From Hyphomicrobiales bacterium (GTDB lineage: Bacteria > Pseudomonadota > Alphaproteobacteria > Rhizobiales > Rhizobiaceae): DNA of 64,000 bases. The stretch lies in assembly GCA_900473175.1 (NCBI GenBank), contig UCKM01000022.1, forward strand, positions 1 through 64,000, in the 5' to 3' direction. Below are positions 20,164-30,443 of the stretch, one piece after another. Below the pieces are notes generated by a model. That model had not been told where the DNA came from. It saw only the letters and a list, made by a program, of their open reading frames with translations, and did no database searches. Made by a program: the position numbers and the translations under genes. Within the stretch, counting starts at the first letter, position 1. Every line of letters begins with the position of its first letter.

Positions 20164-21279
20164 TTACTGCTGGAAGTAGCTGTACTTGCCGTCTTCGCCC
20201 TTCTTCCATTCGTACATGACATAGCCAGGAAGCTTGGGGTCACCCTTTTCGTCGAAGGCGATGTCGCCGAGAACGGTCTTGAACGGACCCTTTTCCTTCA
20301 TCGTCTTGGCAACGGTCTCAGGATCGTTCGATCCTGCGGCCTTGGCGGCATCGGCAATAACCTGCGCTGCAGCATATGCGTAGAGTGTGTAGGCTTCCGG
20401 CTCAAAGCCCTGCGCGCGGAACTTCTCGACGAGTTCCTTGTTGGCGGGGTTCTTGCTCGGATCCGGACCGAAGGTGTTGAGGGTGCCTGCGACAGCGTCG
20501 CCAGCGATCGAAGCGAGTTCGTTCGAAACGATACCGTCACCCGAGATGAAGGTGACCTTGAGGCCCTGGTCAGCCAGCTGGCGGATGATCAGGCCAGCTT
20601 CGGTGTGAAGACCACCCCAATAAAGGACCGTAACGCTGGCTTCCTTTGCCTTGGCGATGAGCGCGGAGAAATCCTTGTCGCCGACGTTAACGCCTTCGTA
20701 CATGACTTCCTTCATGCCCTTGGCATTCAGCGTCTTCTTGGTTTCGTCAGCGAGACCCTGGCCATATGGCGTCTTGTCGTGAACAACCGCAACCTTGGCG
20801 TCCTTGAACTTCTCGGCAATGTAGGTGCCGGCTACCACGCCCTGCTGATCATCGCGACCGCAAGTACGGAAGGTGTTCCACAGACCACGTTCGGTGAAGA
20901 CCGGGTTGGTCGCGGCAGGGGTGATCTCGAGAATGCCGTTTTCAGCGTAGACTTCCGATGCCGGGATCGAAACACCCGAGTTGAAGTGGCCGATAACGAA
21001 CTTCACGCCGTCAGCAACAAACTTGTTGGCAACGGAAATACCCTGCTTCGGATCGGAAACATCATCGCCGAGCGAAAGCTTGACCTGCTCACCATTGATT
21101 CCGCCGGCGGCGTTGATCTCGGCAATTGCGGCTTCTGCGCCCTTCTGCAGCTGTGCGCCGAAAGCGGCGTTCGGGCCGGTCAACGGACCGCCGACACCGA
21201 TCAGAAGATCGGCATAGGCGTGACCGCTCAAAGCGAGCATCGCAGCAAATGCGACGCCCGAGAACAGTGACTTCTTCAT
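20164..21279 (-). CDS. livK: Branched-chain amino acid ABC transporter, periplasmic binding protein
   Basis: 371-aa precursor with a clear Sec signal ([23 protein letters not shown], cut before DLLIG). The mature protein is a type I periplasmic binding protein, recognised by [19 protein letters not shown] and [19 protein letters not shown]. The start at 21279 is chosen because it begins the signal peptide; the frame is open 24 codons further up. It is the last gene of the liv operon, 126 bases after the DUF6867 gene, and probably delivers Leu/Ile/Val or related amino acids to LivHM. Confidence 0.93.
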   Translation of the reverse strand: MKKSLFSGVAFAAMLALSGHAYADLLIGVGGPLTGPNAAFGAQLQKGAEAAIAEINAAGGINGEQVKLSLGDDVSDPKQGISVANKFVADGVKFVIGHFNSGVSIPASEVYAENGILEITPAATNPVFTERGLWNTFRTCGRDDQQGVVAGTYIAEKFKDAKVAVVHDKTPYGQGLADETKKTLNAKGMKEVMYEGVNVGDKDFSALIAKAKEASVTVLYWGGLHTEAGLIIRQLADQGLKVTFISGDGIVSNELASIAGDAVAGTLNTFGPDPSKNPANKELVEKFRAQGFEPEAYTLYAYAAAQVIADAAKAAGSNDPETVAKTMKEKGPFKTVLGDIAFDEKGDPKLPGYVMYEWKKGEDGKYSYFQQ

Positions 21280-21405
21280 TTGAAAACTCCCATTTTCTAG
21301 GTACTTACCAAACCCCTCGCGATACCTTTTGTAATCGCTTGAAGTGCACATTTGCCGATTTCCCGGCGGTTGTCACGCTGATTCATTTCGCATCAGCGAG
21401 ATTGA

Positions 21406-21759
21406 TTAGGCTCTCGTTTTTTCCTTCCAGGAGAACGGGGAAACTTTTTCGTAAAGCCAGTGATATTGCCGGATCATCTGGTTGGTCCGGGTATAGCGGT
21501 AGCCGAGCGTGCCAATGATGATCAGCACGATCGTGTCGACGATATAATAGTGCAATGTCACCATCGTACCGCCGAAAAGGGCGAAATGGATGAAGCGTAC
21601 GGCAACACCGAGCAGCAGCATGTAGAACACGAGGATCGCGATCGGGCGCCAGGTCTTGGCGCAGGCACGCCCCGTCATCCAGGCAGCCCAGCCGCCCATG
21701 ACGCAGGTCACCAGCAGGAACAGAAAGATTGAGGGCTCTTCGTACAAAATGCCTTGCAT
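21406..21759 (-). CDS. DUF6867-type small membrane protein of the liv operon
   Basis: 117 residues with about three membrane segments (LFLLVTCVMGGWAAWMTG, AILVFYMLLLGVAVRFIHFA, YIVDTIVLIIIGTLGYRY) and a short basic C-terminal tail. Small proteins of this kind are found inside branched-chain amino acid transporter operons of Rhizobiales, between livF and the binding protein, as here. A role in assembly or regulation of the permease is possible but not shown. Confidence 0.8.
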   Translation of the reverse strand: MQGILYEEPSIFLFLLVTCVMGGWAAWMTGRACAKTWRPIAILVFYMLLLGVAVRFIHFALFGGTMVTLHYYIVDTIVLIIIGTLGYRYTRTNQMIRQYHWLYEKVSPFSWKEKTRA

Positions 21760-21811
21760 GGCGGTAGTCTCCTTGGTCCATCCTGACGCCTGGACAATGA
21801 CCGTTATCTGT

Positions 21812-22543
21812 TTAGTGACGCCCGCCTTCGAGATAGGCCGCCCGCACCTCCGGGTCGGCCAGAAGATCGGCGCTCGATCCGCTCATCGTCACGATGCCAT
21901 TGACCATCACATAGCCACGATCGGCCAGCTTCAAGGCGCCGAACGCGTTCTGCTCGACAAGGAACACCGTCAGGCCGGTATTCTTGTTGAGAGCCTTGAT
22001 AGCCTCGAAAATGTGCTTGATGATCAGTGGTGCCAGACCGAGCGAAGGCTCATCCAAAAGCAACAGGCGTGGACGTGCCATGAGCGCGCGGCCAATGGCA
22101 AGCATCTGCTGCTCGCCGCCGGAAAGCGTGCCGCCGCGCTGATTGATGCGCTCCTTGAGCCGCGGGAAGAGGTCGAAGACCATGCGTGAATCTTCATCGA
22201 AATGCTGAAGATTATCGAGGCTTGCGCCCATCTGCAGATTTTCCTGCACCGTCATGCGCGGGAAAATGCGCCGGCCTTCCGGCGATTGCGCAATACGCAG
22301 ACGCGCGATCTCATGCGTCGGCATCTGCGTGATGTCCTTGCCGTCAAAAATGATGCGGCCGGTTCGAGCGCGTGGCATGCCGAAGATCGTCATCATCAGC
22401 GTCGACTTGCCGGCGCCGTTGGCGCCGATCAGCGTAACGATTTCGCCGGGATTGGCGTGAACCGTGACACCACTGAGGGCACGAATGTTGCCATAGTAGG
22501 TTTCAACATTCTCGATTCTGAGAAGGGCTTTGTTTTCCGACAT
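21812..22543 (-). CDS. livF: Branched-chain amino acid ABC transporter ATP-binding protein LivF
   Basis: 243-aa ABC ATPase. Walker A GANGAGKST, signature GGTLSGGEQQMLAIGRALM, Walker B LLLLDEPSLGLAP and the LivF-type ending (VFLVEQNAFGALKLADRGYVM) are all present. The start ATG overlaps the livG stop by one base (TAATG), so translation is coupled. It pairs with LivG to power the LivHM permease at the inner membrane. Confidence 0.96.
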   Translation of the reverse strand: MSENKALLRIENVETYYGNIRALSGVTVHANPGEIVTLIGANGAGKSTLMMTIFGMPRARTGRIIFDGKDITQMPTHEIARLRIAQSPEGRRIFPRMTVQENLQMGASLDNLQHFDEDSRMVFDLFPRLKERINQRGGTLSGGEQQMLAIGRALMARPRLLLLDEPSLGLAPLIIKHIFEAIKALNKNTGLTVFLVEQNAFGALKLADRGYVMVNGIVTMSGSSADLLADPEVRAAYLEGGRH

Positions 22544-23895
22544 TACTTAGCCCCTCCGGTCTTCTTGGGCGCCGGTTTCGCCTGGCTCTCTTTTGCCAGT
22601 TTCTTTGCCTGGCCGATCCAGTCCTCGCGCGCTATGCGTCCATCGAAAGCGAGATAGGCTTCAGCGGCGATCACGTCGGCTTTCTTCCACGCGGCGATCT
22701 GGTCGAAATGGAATATGCCGTGCTCGTTGAGCTTGCGCTCGTTGACCGGCCCGATGCCCTTGATCAGGATGAGTGGATCGGGTTTGCCGCCGCGCGGCTC
22801 CGCCAATGCGTTCGATGTCGCACCGGCTTTGATCACGCCGGTCTTTGCGGGCGCGCCTGCCTTTGAAGAAGCGGGCTTTGCTGGGGCCTTCCTGGCGGAA
22901 GGCGCCTTGGCAGCCGGTGTCTCGACAAGAGTTGACGCGGGAATGAGCTCTACAGGCTTCGCATCAGGGTGCGTTTCCTCGATCTCGTGCAATGCCTCCG
23001 TCGACAGCAGGTCAACCGCGGCGGTGATGTCATCAACGCCGGCTTCTTCTGCCTTCTCGATCAGTTCGACGACTTCCTCGTCTTCGACGCCGAGATAGGC
23101 AGCGATGACCTTTGGATCGTTCTTGACGGTGTCGGGCGTGCCGTCGGAGATTTTCGTACCGTATTCGAGCACAACCACGTGGTCGGATATTTCCATGACC
23201 ACGGACATGTCGTGTTCGATGAGGAGGATAGACGTGCCGGTCTCAGCGCGAATATCCAGCAAGAGCTTGTTCAGATCGGCCGATTCGCGGGCATTCAGAC
23301 CTGCGGCCGGTTCGTCCAGACAGAGCAATTCCGGCTCGGTGCACATGGCGCGAGCAATTTCGAGCCGGCGTTGCGCACCGTAGGGAAGATCACCTGCCGG
23401 ATCGTCGGCGCGGTTGACCAGATTGATCTTTTCCAGCCAGAAGCGCGCTTTCTCGATCGCATCCGCGGCCGCCTTCCTATAGGTCGGAAAACCGAGGAGC
23501 CCAAGGATGGTGAAGCCGGACGAAAGCATCAGCGGATTGTGCTGGGCGACCAGCAGGTTTTCCAGGACGGTCAGGCCTGAAAACAGGCGGATATTCTGGA
23601 ACGTGCGGGCCACCTTTGCCCGCTTGGTGATGACGTGGTCGCTCATCCGCTCCAGGAGATATTCCTCGCCATTTTGACGGGTCAACGTCAGCATGCCTTC
23701 GGTCGGCTTGTAGAAGCCGGTGATGCAGTTGAACACCGTGGTCTTGCCGGCGCCGTTCGGGCCGATAAGGGCGGTAATTGCACCACGCTTTGCTTCGAAG
23801 TTGAGGTCGTTGATGGCGATAAGGCCACCGAATTTCATGGAGAGGCGTTCAACGCGCAGGATTGCGCTGGCATTCTTCTGCACTTCCGAAATCAT
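22543..23895 (-). CDS. livG: LivG ATP-binding protein with C-terminal helix-hairpin-helix extension
   Basis: Residues 1 to about 265 are a normal LivG ABC ATPase: Walker A GPNGAGKTTVFN, signature GDLPYGAQRRLEIARAM, Walker B LLCLDEPAAGLN, and the typical ending YGTKISDGTPDTVKNDPKV. The other 185 residues are unusual. First comes an acidic stretch, then an Ala/Pro/Lys-rich linker, then a domain from about residue 370 with LILIKGIGPVNERKLNEHGI followed by FHFDQIAAWKK and GRIAREDWIGQAKKLAKE. That domain resembles the helix-hairpin-helix tail on NuoE of rhizobia. The stop overlaps the livF start. What the tail does for the transporter is unknown. Confidence 0.93.
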   Translation of the reverse strand: MISEVQKNASAILRVERLSMKFGGLIAINDLNFEAKRGAITALIGPNGAGKTTVFNCITGFYKPTEGMLTLTRQNGEEYLLERMSDHVITKRAKVARTFQNIRLFSGLTVLENLLVAQHNPLMLSSGFTILGLLGFPTYRKAAADAIEKARFWLEKINLVNRADDPAGDLPYGAQRRLEIARAMCTEPELLCLDEPAAGLNARESADLNKLLLDIRAETGTSILLIEHDMSVVMEISDHVVVLEYGTKISDGTPDTVKNDPKVIAAYLGVEDEEVVELIEKAEEAGVDDITAAVDLLSTEALHEIEETHPDAKPVELIPASTLVETPAAKAPSARKAPAKPASSKAGAPAKTGVIKAGATSNALAEPRGGKPDPLILIKGIGPVNERKLNEHGIFHFDQIAAWKKADVIAAEAYLAFDGRIAREDWIGQAKKLAKESQAKPAPKKTGGAK

Positions 23896-25292
23896 CAGCC
23901 GTGCCCTTCTTTCGTAAACTCGCCTGATATCATCTTGCGTTCATGCAAGAAGGCACTTGGTTCTCGACTGCCGGCAAAGCCACGCGGTTTCCAGACCATG
24001 ACCACGATCATGGCAAGGCCAAACAGCAGCATGCGGTACAGCTCCGGTGTGAAATCGGGTCCGAAAATGAGTTTGAGGAATTCCAGTTCGCGCAGCAGCT
24101 CCGTGCCGCCGATCATGACGGCAGCCGCAATAGCGATGCCGACAAGCGACCCCATGCCGCCGAGAACCACCATTGCCAGAATGATCGCGGATTCAAGGAA
24201 GACGAAGGATTCAGGGCTGACGAAGCCCTGGCGGGCAGCGAAGAACGACCCGGCGAAGCCGCCGAACATTGCGCCGGTGGCAAAGGCGGTCAGCTTTGTC
24301 GTCGTCGTATTGATGCCGAGCGATCGGCAGGCAATCTCATCTTCGCGCAGGGCTTCCCAGGCGCGACCGATCGGCATGCGGCGCAGACGGATTGTCACCC
24401 AAGCTGTAAGCAGTGCGAGGCCGAGAATGAGGTAGTAGAGGAAAATCTTGTAGTAGACGCCGGAATTCGGCAGTCCGAGCAGCGCAGCAAAACCGGTGGG
24501 TCCAGGGGTGAAGGGAATGCCGAACAGCGTCGCCTTGGCGATGCCGGAAATTCCGAATGTACCCTTGGTGACCGCGGTCCAGTTGATGAGGATCAACCGG
24601 ATGATCTCACCGAAGGCAAGCGTTACGATGGCAAGATAGTCACCGCGCAGACGCAGGACGGGGAAACCAAGGATGACGCCCCACGTCGCGGCAAAGATGC
24701 CTGCCATCGGAAGCAACAGCCAGAACGAGAAGCCGAAATGGGTCGAGAGCAATGCGTATGAATAGGCGCCGACCGCATAGAATGCGACATAACCAAGATC
24801 GAGCAGACCGGCGAGGCCAACGACGATGTTCAACCCCCAGGCCAGCATTACATAGATCAGGATCTGAATGCCGAAATTGTCGACATATTTGAGCGAAGCT
24901 TGCAGGCCTCCCATCATCGACCCCTGATAGGCGCTGAGAATCAGGATCACCAGGAGCGGGTAGAGAAGGAGCAGTCCGAGGCCGATCTTCGGGAAGCTGC
25001 GCCGGAAAGCCGAGGGTTCCTTTGCTACGGCAACCGCACGCTTGATCTTCTTGCGCTCCGCACGCAAGGGCGCGGTGTAGGTAATCACGAAACGCAGGAT
25101 CGCCGCGCCAAGTACGAAGATTGTCAACAAGCCCCAACGGTGCGTGAGGATGAGCTCATTGCGAATGTTCTGTTCGGTACGGAAACCGACGACGAGGCAG
25201 AACAGCCCGAGGGCCAACGCGCCGGCGATGAGCCCTTCCTTCAGGGCTTTCGCAAGGACGGAATCCGGTTCTGTAGTTTGGGTAACGGCCAT
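23895..25292 (-). CDS. livM: Branched-chain amino acid ABC transporter permease LivM
   Basis: 465-aa inner-membrane permease with many hydrophobic segments. [23 protein letters not shown] and the cytoplasmic coupling loop [20 protein letters not shown] are LivM hallmarks. The N-terminal 140 residues add membrane helices and a basic segment ([11 protein letters not shown]), as in other Rhizobiales LivM. Its stop touches the livG start (shared base 23895), so expression is coupled. Confidence 0.95.
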   Translation of the reverse strand: MAVTQTTEPDSVLAKALKEGLIAGALALGLFCLVVGFRTEQNIRNELILTHRWGLLTIFVLGAAILRFVITYTAPLRAERKKIKRAVAVAKEPSAFRRSFPKIGLGLLLLYPLLVILILSAYQGSMMGGLQASLKYVDNFGIQILIYVMLAWGLNIVVGLAGLLDLGYVAFYAVGAYSYALLSTHFGFSFWLLLPMAGIFAATWGVILGFPVLRLRGDYLAIVTLAFGEIIRLILINWTAVTKGTFGISGIAKATLFGIPFTPGPTGFAALLGLPNSGVYYKIFLYYLILGLALLTAWVTIRLRRMPIGRAWEALREDEIACRSLGINTTTTKLTAFATGAMFGGFAGSFFAARQGFVSPESFVFLESAIILAMVVLGGMGSLVGIAIAAAVMIGGTELLRELEFLKLIFGPDFTPELYRMLLFGLAMIVVMVWKPRGFAGSREPSAFLHERKMISGEFTKEGHG

Positions 25293-25296
25293 GCGC

Positions 25297-26205
<909 letters not shown>

Positions 26206-26236
26206 CGCAACGATACCCCTCATTTTTTATTGGGAA

Positions 26237-26262
26237 TTTTTTTATCCGGTTTTTTTATCCGG
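26237..26262 (-). repeat. Tandem 13-bp repeat in the livH leader
   Basis: TTTTTTTATCCGG occurs twice in direct contact (26237-26249 and 26250-26262), 32-57 bases before the livH start. On the transcript strand it reads CCGGATAAAAAAA twice. A regulator-binding site or recent slippage duplication are both possible. The rest of the 269-base gap up to the next gene is AT-rich with no gene. Confidence 0.7.
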
Positions 26263-26474
26263 TTCCCGTTTACCCCAATATCTTTACACCTAGCGTCTGC
26301 GCTAAAGAAAGCAACTGCTTTTTTGGCACAGACGAAAACGTTACATTTGCTCGCACATATTGAACCGAAGGTTTCACCAAATATCACGCGATTTGCAAAT
26401 GATAATTAGGCTATTCATGCATTCTTAGACTAATTATCTATCGCCGCCATATTTTTCCGATCATATTCAGCCGC

Positions 26475-27476
26475 TTATTTCACCACAAATCCATGCGCAA
26501 AAGGATCGCGGTCATCGATGAAGATGGTGTTGTAACCGGTCATCCGCGCCCAGCCCGCGACCGATGGAATGATGGCAGGCCTTCCTGCCACGCTTGCCGA
26601 CTGTTCGACCCGCCCGTGGAAGAGGGAGCCTATAATTGATTCGTGCACGAAGTCGTCGCCGGGCTTCAACTTTCCTTGGGCGGCAAGTTGCGCCATGCGC
26701 GCCGATGTGCCCGTGCCACAGGGCGAACGGTCGATAGCCTTTTCGCCGTAGAACACCGCATTGCGGGCGTGGGCTTCCGTTTGCGTCGGCGCACCGGTCC
26801 AAAGAATGTGGCTCAGCACATTGATGTCGGGCTTTTCCGGATGCTGGAACGTGTAACGTTCGTTGAGGCGTTCGCGCAGGACCGGGCTCCAGCCAATGAG
26901 GTCGAGCGCGCGATAGTCGGCAAGATCATTGAAGTTCTCCTGGGAATCGATGATGGCGTAGAAGTTGCCGCCATAGGCGACGTCCACGAAGAGCGTGCCG
27001 AGATCGGGGCACTCGACTTCGAGCCCTTCCGCATAGAGAAAGGCGGGCACATTGGTGAGGCGAACACTGGTCACATATTGCCCCTCCTGCGCGTATTCGG
27101 CCACGACAAGGCCCGCAGGCGTATCCAGCCGAAGGACGCCCGGCGTTTTGGGCGTGATAAGCCCGTGCTCTATCGCCATGGTCACCGTCCCGATCGTTCC
27201 GTGACCACACATGGGCAGGCAGCCGGACGTCTCGATGAAAAGCACCGCGACATCGCAATCGTCACGCGTCGGTGGATAGAGGATCGATCCGGACATCATG
27301 TCGTGTCCGCGCGGCTCGAACATAAGGCCCGTGCGAATCCAGTCGAATTCGGCGAGGAAATGCGCGCGCTTTTCCATCATCGTCGCGCCGGTAAGATTGG
27401 GTCCGCCGCCCGCCACCAGCCGGACCGGATTGCCACAGGTATGACCATCGACACAGAAGAAGGAATGACGCGCCAT
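26475..27476 (-). CDS. 4-hydroxyproline 2-epimerase (proline racemase family)
   Basis: 333-aa enzyme that interconverts trans-4-hydroxy-L-proline and cis-4-hydroxy-D-proline, the first step of hydroxyproline use. The two catalytic cysteines are Cys90 in MCGHGTIG and Cys253 in DRSPCGTGTSARMA, which separates epimerase/racemase members from the Thr-containing dehydratases. Start at ATG 27476, with GAGGAG close upstream; a TTG further up is unlikely. Last gene of a three-gene operon with an FAD oxidase and a DapA-like deaminase, which supports hydroxyproline over proline as substrate. Confidence 0.92.
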   Translation of the reverse strand: MARHSFFCVDGHTCGNPVRLVAGGGPNLTGATMMEKRAHFLAEFDWIRTGLMFEPRGHDMMSGSILYPPTRDDCDVAVLFIETSGCLPMCGHGTIGTVTMAIEHGLITPKTPGVLRLDTPAGLVVAEYAQEGQYVTSVRLTNVPAFLYAEGLEVECPDLGTLFVDVAYGGNFYAIIDSQENFNDLADYRALDLIGWSPVLRERLNERYTFQHPEKPDINVLSHILWTGAPTQTEAHARNAVFYGEKAIDRSPCGTGTSARMAQLAAQGKLKPGDDFVHESIIGSLFHGRVEQSASVAGRPAIIPSVAGWARMTGYNTIFIDDRDPFAHGFVVK

Positions 27477-27484
27477 GATGCTCC

Positions 27485-28738
27485 TCAAAAACGCTGCGGA
27501 TGAAATGGATCGATCGAAATCGGCGGCTCCTTACCGCTGATGAGATCGCTGATCAAACGTCCTGTCGCGGCCGCCTGGGTCAGCCCGAGATGGCCGTGAC
27601 CGAATGCATAGAGAACATTTTTGTTGGTTCTTGCATAGCCGATTACAGGAAGGGAATCCGGAAGTGAAGGACGGTAACCCATCCATTGCTTGCCGCCCGC
27701 CGTTTCAAGAGCGGGCATGAATTTCTTTGCCTTGGTCAACATCGCTTGGGAACGCTTATAGTTTGGTGGAAGATCGAGCCCGCCGAGCTCCACCGCGCCG
27801 CCAATGCGCACGCCGGTTTCCAAGGGCGTCACGACAAAGCCGTGACCTGAAAAGATCAGCTGACGCTTCAGATCGAAAGCTCCCACGGGCAGCGTCGTGT
27901 TGTAACCGCGCTCTGTTTCGAGCGGAATTGTGTCACCCAGATCCTTGGCCAACCGATGCGACCAGGCGCCAGCCGCAACAATCAGCTTGGCCGTTTCAAT
28001 GTGCTGGCCATTGGCCAATCGGACGGCGGCGCCCCCGGCGCTTGGAGTAATGAACCGGACTTCAGCCTGCAGGAACGTCGCCCCGAGGCGGTTCGCATAG
28101 GCCCACAGACCCTCGCCGACGCGTTGCGGATCACTGACCGTTTTCCAGCCGGGGACGAACGTGCCAACGACAAATTGACCGGCGAGACCGGGCTGACAAT
28201 CGGCAAGCGCTTCGCCGCGCAGGTGTTCGAAGGCAATGCCGGCTTGCTTGCGCGCCTCCCAGCCGGGCAGGGAGGCGCCGAGTTCTTCCTCGCTTTCATA
28301 GAGCTCGAGCGAACCGTCTTCGCGCACCATGTCGCGAATGCCAGCCCGCTGCATCAGGTCGAGCATTTCCGGCTCGGCAAGACGCATCATTGCACCCTGC
28401 GCCAGCGTGGTCTTTGCGAGTAAGTCGGCACGGCTGGCACGCCAGAACCTGTAGAGCCACGGCGTGAGCTTCGGAAGGTAGGATGGCCGAATGGTGAAGG
28501 GTCCGAGAGGATCCGCAAGCCAGCCGGGGACTTTGGCGATAACGCCTTTGGAGGCCATGGGCAGGATATCGGAAAAGGCCAAAGCCCCGGCATTGCCGGA
28601 GCTTGCGCCTTCACAGATGCCTTGCCTGTCGATGACGAGCACCTTGCGCCCGACCTCTGACAGAAGGGCGGCAATGGCGATGCCGACGATGCCGGCACCG
28701 ATGACGACGATGTCCTGTTTACCCGGCGACGCGTCCAT
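27485..28738 (-). CDS. FAD-dependent D-amino acid dehydrogenase (cis-4-hydroxy-D-proline oxidase)
   Basis: 417-aa DadA-type flavoprotein: IVVIGAGIVGIAIAALLSEVG at residues 10-30 is the FAD Rossmann motif, SSGNAGALAFSDILPMAS follows, and the C-terminal YAFGHGHLGLTQAAATG closes the FAD site. From its place between the epimerase and the deaminase it should oxidise cis-4-hydroxy-D-proline to 1-pyrroline-4-hydroxy-2-carboxylate, passing electrons to the respiratory chain. The substrate is inferred from neighbours. Confidence 0.9.
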   Translation of the reverse strand: MDASPGKQDIVVIGAGIVGIAIAALLSEVGRKVLVIDRQGICEGASSGNAGALAFSDILPMASKGVIAKVPGWLADPLGPFTIRPSYLPKLTPWLYRFWRASRADLLAKTTLAQGAMMRLAEPEMLDLMQRAGIRDMVREDGSLELYESEEELGASLPGWEARKQAGIAFEHLRGEALADCQPGLAGQFVVGTFVPGWKTVSDPQRVGEGLWAYANRLGATFLQAEVRFITPSAGGAAVRLANGQHIETAKLIVAAGAWSHRLAKDLGDTIPLETERGYNTTLPVGAFDLKRQLIFSGHGFVVTPLETGVRIGGAVELGGLDLPPNYKRSQAMLTKAKKFMPALETAGGKQWMGYRPSLPDSLPVIGYARTNKNVLYAFGHGHLGLTQAAATGRLISDLISGKEPPISIDPFHPQRF

Positions 28739-28755
28739 AAATCGGCCGGCCGAGC

Positions 28756-29649
28756 TTAGAGGGCGGGCAGCGCCGGGCGGGATTCAATCGCATTTCTGAC
28801 TACCGCCTCAACGGCTTCCCGACGTGCGCCACGCAGCGGCTGGCGCGGCAGTCTGACCCGGTCATTGGTGCCGATTTCCAATACTTCGGCGAGTTTGATG
28901 TTCTGCACCAGATAGGTCGACACATCCAGGTCGAGCAGTGGGCGGAACCAGCGATAGATTTGCAGCGCCTCGGCGTAGCGGCCAGCCAGCACCAGCTTGT
29001 AGATCGCAACCGTTTCCTTGGGGAACGCGGTGACGAGGCCGGCAACCCAGCCGATCGCACCAGCGGTCAATGCTTCGAAGGCAAGATTATCGACGCCGGT
29101 GAACAGATCGAAGCGCGTGCCGAACGTGTTAATGATATCGGTCGTGCGGCGGATATCGTCAGAGGATTCCTTGATGGCGACAAAGAGCTCGTCCGAGGCA
29201 AGTTCCGCCAGGATCTCATTGGTCACATCCACGCGGTAGGCGATGCGATTGGAATAGATCATGACTGGCAATTCACCTGCGGCAGCCACGGCCTTCAGCG
29301 TCGTCACCGTCTCTTCCGGGTCGGTGTGATAGATCGGGCTTGGCACGAGCATCAAGCCAGCAGCGCCTGCTTTGGCGGCGCGCCTGGCCAGTGCGGCGCC
29401 ATCGCGGGTCGCTGCCTCGTTGATTGTGAGGAGGACCGGCTTGCCGTTTGCAACGTTCTGCGCGGTCTTCAAGACCTCGAGTTTTTCGTCATGGCTGAGC
29501 ATCGGGCCTTCGCCAAGCGATCCAGCGACGATCAGACCGTCGCAGCCAGCATCCATCAGGAGCGAGAAGCAACGTTCCATTTCCTTATGATCAAGATTAT
29601 CATCTTGCGTGAATTTGCTTGTAACTGCCGGAAATACACCTGACCACAT
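28756..29649 (-). CDS. DapA-family lyase, probable 1-pyrroline-4-hydroxy-2-carboxylate deaminase
   Basis: 297-aa member of the dihydrodipicolinate synthase family. The Schiff-base Lys160 lies in VAIKESSDD and the assisting Tyr132 in MIYSNRIAY. GSLGEGPMLSHDEK replaces the usual GTTGE. In hydroxyproline pathways this family makes 2-oxoglutarate semialdehyde and ammonia. First gene of the operon; the start lies 82 bases from the divergent GntR gene, with an AT-rich inverted repeat between. Confidence 0.88.
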   Translation of the reverse strand: MWSGVFPAVTSKFTQDDNLDHKEMERCFSLLMDAGCDGLIVAGSLGEGPMLSHDEKLEVLKTAQNVANGKPVLLTINEAATRDGAALARRAAKAGAAGLMLVPSPIYHTDPEETVTTLKAVAAAGELPVMIYSNRIAYRVDVTNEILAELASDELFVAIKESSDDIRRTTDIINTFGTRFDLFTGVDNLAFEALTAGAIGWVAGLVTAFPKETVAIYKLVLAGRYAEALQIYRWFRPLLDLDVSTYLVQNIKLAEVLEIGTNDRVRLPRQPLRGARREAVEAVVRNAIESRPALPAL

Positions 29650-29665
29650 GTCTCTTCTCCTTCTT

Positions 29666-29684
29666 GATATATCAGAAATATATC
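29666..29684. promoter_or_regulatory. Candidate GntR operator
   Basis: GATATAT (29666-29672) and ATATATC (29678-29684) form an inverted repeat with a five-base spacer in the 82-base divergent gap between the hydroxyproline operon and its GntR gene. Position and symmetry suit a FadR-type regulator; binding is inferred. Confidence 0.5.
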
Positions 29685-29731
29685 TATAACATTCCTTTCT
29701 GTCAATCCTGATAAATCGAAAGATTCGACGT

Positions 29732-30385
29732 ATGTATCAAACCGCAGTCCATACCATTGCCCAGACAGGCGAGAGCCTGGCCGAGCTCGCCTACCGCCAG
29801 ATCGAAGAGATGATCGTGACGCTGAAGCTGGAACCCGGTGCGATCGTCAACGAGCGGGCGTTGACGGATATTACCGGCATGGGCCGCACGCCGGTGCGGG
29901 AAGCGGTGCAAAAGCTCGCCTGGGAAGGGTTGATGGAAATCCGTCCACGGTCGGGTATAGCGATTGCGGCACTCAATCCCCAGGACTTCGGCAAGGTGCT
30001 CGACGCGCGCGAAGGGGTTGAGCGGGTTCTCGCCCGGGACGCGGCCCGCTACGGTGCGGCGCTTCACCACGAGCGGCTGAAGGATGCCTCCGATGCCATG
30101 AGCATTGCGCTTGCAGCCAATGACGTGAATGGTTTTCTAACGGCTGACAAGGTTTTTGACATCGTGCTCGGCCAAGCTGCGGAAAATCCCTTCGCCGCCC
30201 GTCTGGCGTCGCCCTTGCAGACCCACAGCCGCCGCTTCTGGTTCCGTTTGCAAAGGCCAGGGAGCCTGCAGCAATCCGCTGGAGCGCACAGGGCGCTCAT
30301 CGACGCGATCATTGACAGGAAACCCGAGCGGGCTGCCGACGAGGCAACCAGACTCATCGATCATCTGCGCTCGCTCGCACCGTAA
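29732..30385 (+). CDS. GntR-family transcriptional regulator (FadR/FCD type)
   Basis: 217-aa regulator: N-terminal winged helix with LAYRQIEEMIVTLKLEPGAIVNE and MGRTPVREAVQKLAWEGLMEI, then an all-helical ligand-binding domain with HRALIDAIIDRKPERAADEATR at its end. Divergent from the hydroxyproline operon, which it probably represses in the absence of hydroxyproline or a pathway intermediate. It shares a strong bidirectional terminator with mmsA. Confidence 0.9.
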   Translation: MYQTAVHTIAQTGESLAELAYRQIEEMIVTLKLEPGAIVNERALTDITGMGRTPVREAVQKLAWEGLMEIRPRSGIAIAALNPQDFGKVLDAREGVERVLARDAARYGAALHHERLKDASDAMSIALAANDVNGFLTADKVFDIVLGQAAENPFAARLASPLQTHSRRFWFRLQRPGSLQQSAGAHRALIDAIIDRKPERAADEATRLIDHLRSLAP

Positions 30386-30393
30386 CCAAGAAA

Positions 30394-30421
30394 AAGGCCG
30401 CGGTATCACTACCGCGGCCTT
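30394..30421. terminator. Bidirectional terminator between gntR and mmsA
   Basis: AAGGCCGCGGT (30394-30404) pairs with ACCGCGGCCTT (30411-30421) around a six-base loop. It is A-flanked on the left and T-rich on the right, so it can end transcription in both directions between these convergent genes. Confidence 0.85.
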
Positions 30422-30443
30422 CTTTCTGGTTCCCGATGCGGGA

